Shown here piece after piece: positions 63,238 through 64,000 of a stretch of 64,000 nt of DNA. The DNA comes from Bog-473 sp963787485 (lineage in GTDB: Bacteria > Actinomycetota > Acidimicrobiia > Acidimicrobiales > RAAP-2). The stretch covers positions 62,001-126,000 of the forward strand of contig CAWBDF010000007.1 of NCBI GenBank assembly GCA_963787485.1, written 5' to 3'. Under the pieces are notes generated by a model that saw only the letters and a list, made by a program, of their open reading frames with translations, did not search any database and was not told the DNA's origin. Each line of letters begins with the position of its first letter. Within the stretch, counting starts at the first letter, position 1. Position numbers and translations under genes: made by a program.

Positions 63238-64000
63238 CTAGCGGGGAGGGACCCGAAGTGCTCCGTCGAGGCGAACTGTCTCGCCGTTGATGTAGCCGTT
63301 CTGCAGCAGTGCGACGGCCAAGTGGGCATAGTCATCGGAGTGTCCCAACCGTTTGGGATGGGGCACCGACCTCGCCAGGCCCTCCCGGACGTCTGATCTC
63401 AGCCGGGCGAGCATCGGAGTGTCGAAGACTCCCGGGGCGATGGTGTTGACGCGGATCTGTCTGCTGGCCAGATCGCGAGCCGCGACCAACGTGATCCCGT
63501 GGACGCCAGCCTTCGACGCGCTGTACGAAGTCTGACCGATCTGTCCTTCGAATGCGGCGACCGATGCCGTCATGACAATCGCACCGCGATCCCCTTCGTG
63601 GGGTTCATTCTCCGCCATCCGGGCCGCGCTCAGACGCAAGACGTTGTACGTACCCAAGAGGTTCACCCGAATGACCTCGAGAAAGGATTCGGCATCCCCG
63701 GGTTTGCCTTCCTTGTCGAGGATGCGGAGTCGGTCTCCACCTCTGCCCGCACAGTGCACCACGCCGCGCAACGGACCATTTCGCTCCGCGATGTCGAGGG
63801 CCTGTCCAAAGGCCTCATCGTCGAGCACATCAGACGCCACGAATGTCGCTGAACTGCCAATCTCCGCTGCTGCGGTCGCGCCGGGCGCCGAGGGGAGATC
63901 CACGAGCACCACCCGTGCTCCGAGAGAAACGAGCCGACTCGCCGTGGCGCGCCCCAAGCCAGAGGCTCCACCCGTCACAAGCATGGAGCTGCCCTCAATT
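63238..64000 (-). CDS. SDR oxidoreductase, 3-hydroxyacyl-CoA dehydrogenase type 2-like (start outside window)
   Basis: At least 248 residues. From 64000 the frame reads IEGSSMLVTGGASGLGRATA, so a few N-terminal codons lie beyond the window. It has the TGGASGLGRA cofactor motif, VHCAGRGG, catalytic Tyr-Lys in IGQTSYSASKAGVHGITLVA, and an APGVFDTPMLARLRSDV loop as in HSD10-type 3-hydroxyacyl-CoA dehydrogenases. It is likely to be in fatty-acid or branched-chain oxidation. It is convergent with the SDR at 62332. Confidence 0.9.
   Translation of the reverse strand, partial: IEGSSMLVTGGASGLGRATASRLVSLGARVVLVDLPSAPGATAAAEIGSSATFVASDVLDDEAFGQALDIAERNGPLRGVVHCAGRGGDRLRILDKEGKPGDAESFLEVIRVNLLGTYNVLRLSAARMAENEPHEGDRGAIVMTASVAAFEGQIGQTSYSASKAGVHGITLVAARDLASRQIRVNTIAPGVFDTPMLARLRSDVREGLARSVPHPKRLGHSDDYAHLAVALLQNGYINGETVRLDGALRVPPR

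Overview
The window reads as chromosome of a high-GC actinobacterium. The first 19 kb reproduce, on the minus strand, the gene order known from Mycobacterium and other Actinomycetota: lysA, hom (thrA), thrC, rho, rpmE, prfA, prmC, a YrdC-family gene, glyA, wecA (rfe), two small AtpI/AtpZ-type genes, then atpB-E-F-H-A-G. F420-linked families (a DUF385-type deazaflavin reductase, an LLM-class oxidoreductase), DUF2332, a DinB protein and many GTG starts fit the same phylum. An uncultured or draft Acidimicrobiia-like genome is my best guess, but that rank is inference.

Layout. 1-8.1 kb: ATP synthase operon, wecA and glyA. 8.1-10 kb: a small variable patch with a decayed rpiB, a thioesterase, a broken two-helix protein and a DUF385 reductase. 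10-19 kb: translation and transcription termination genes and the aspartate-family amino acid genes, ending at an intact tRNA-Arg(CCG) (19130-19204). 19.2-33.2 kb: accessory module with an aldehyde dehydrogenase, an HTH-TOBE regulator beside an unusual molybdate ABC transporter (one ModA, one ModC, two different ModB), a GH15 glucoamylase, an NAD-dependent epimerase divergent from a MarR regulator with three matching operators, and small enzymes. 33.2-51.2 kb: second accessory module with two small membrane proteins, DUF2332, a DHFR-like reductase, a cyclopropane-fatty-acid synthase, Hsp20, a broken esterase, a BNR-repeat protein, a globin, LLM and DinB proteins, a PadR-membrane protein pair, DUF4331 with a small Tat protein, and a MarR-MFS efflux pair. 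51.2-64 kb: zwf, a quinone-reductase-like gene, a divergent aldehyde dehydrogenase with a structured leader, a region-2-only sigma factor, a GT4-unknown-GH130 glycoside cluster, a sulfite-oxidase-like molybdoenzyme with its cytochrome b, and two SDRs.

Two observations organise the window. First, the 3' half of tRNA-Arg(CCG) recurs at 33.2 kb (degenerate) and at 51.2 kb (40 bp identical). These copies divide the accessory DNA into two blocks, as expected from repeated site-specific integration at the tRNA, although no integrase remains. Second, five conserved genes (atpF, prfA, rho, hom and a small membrane protein) are each out of frame by exactly one nucleotide. Four are housekeeping genes that a living cell would be expected to keep, so uncorrected sequence errors are the likeliest cause. 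Frame-dependent claims should be read with that in mind.
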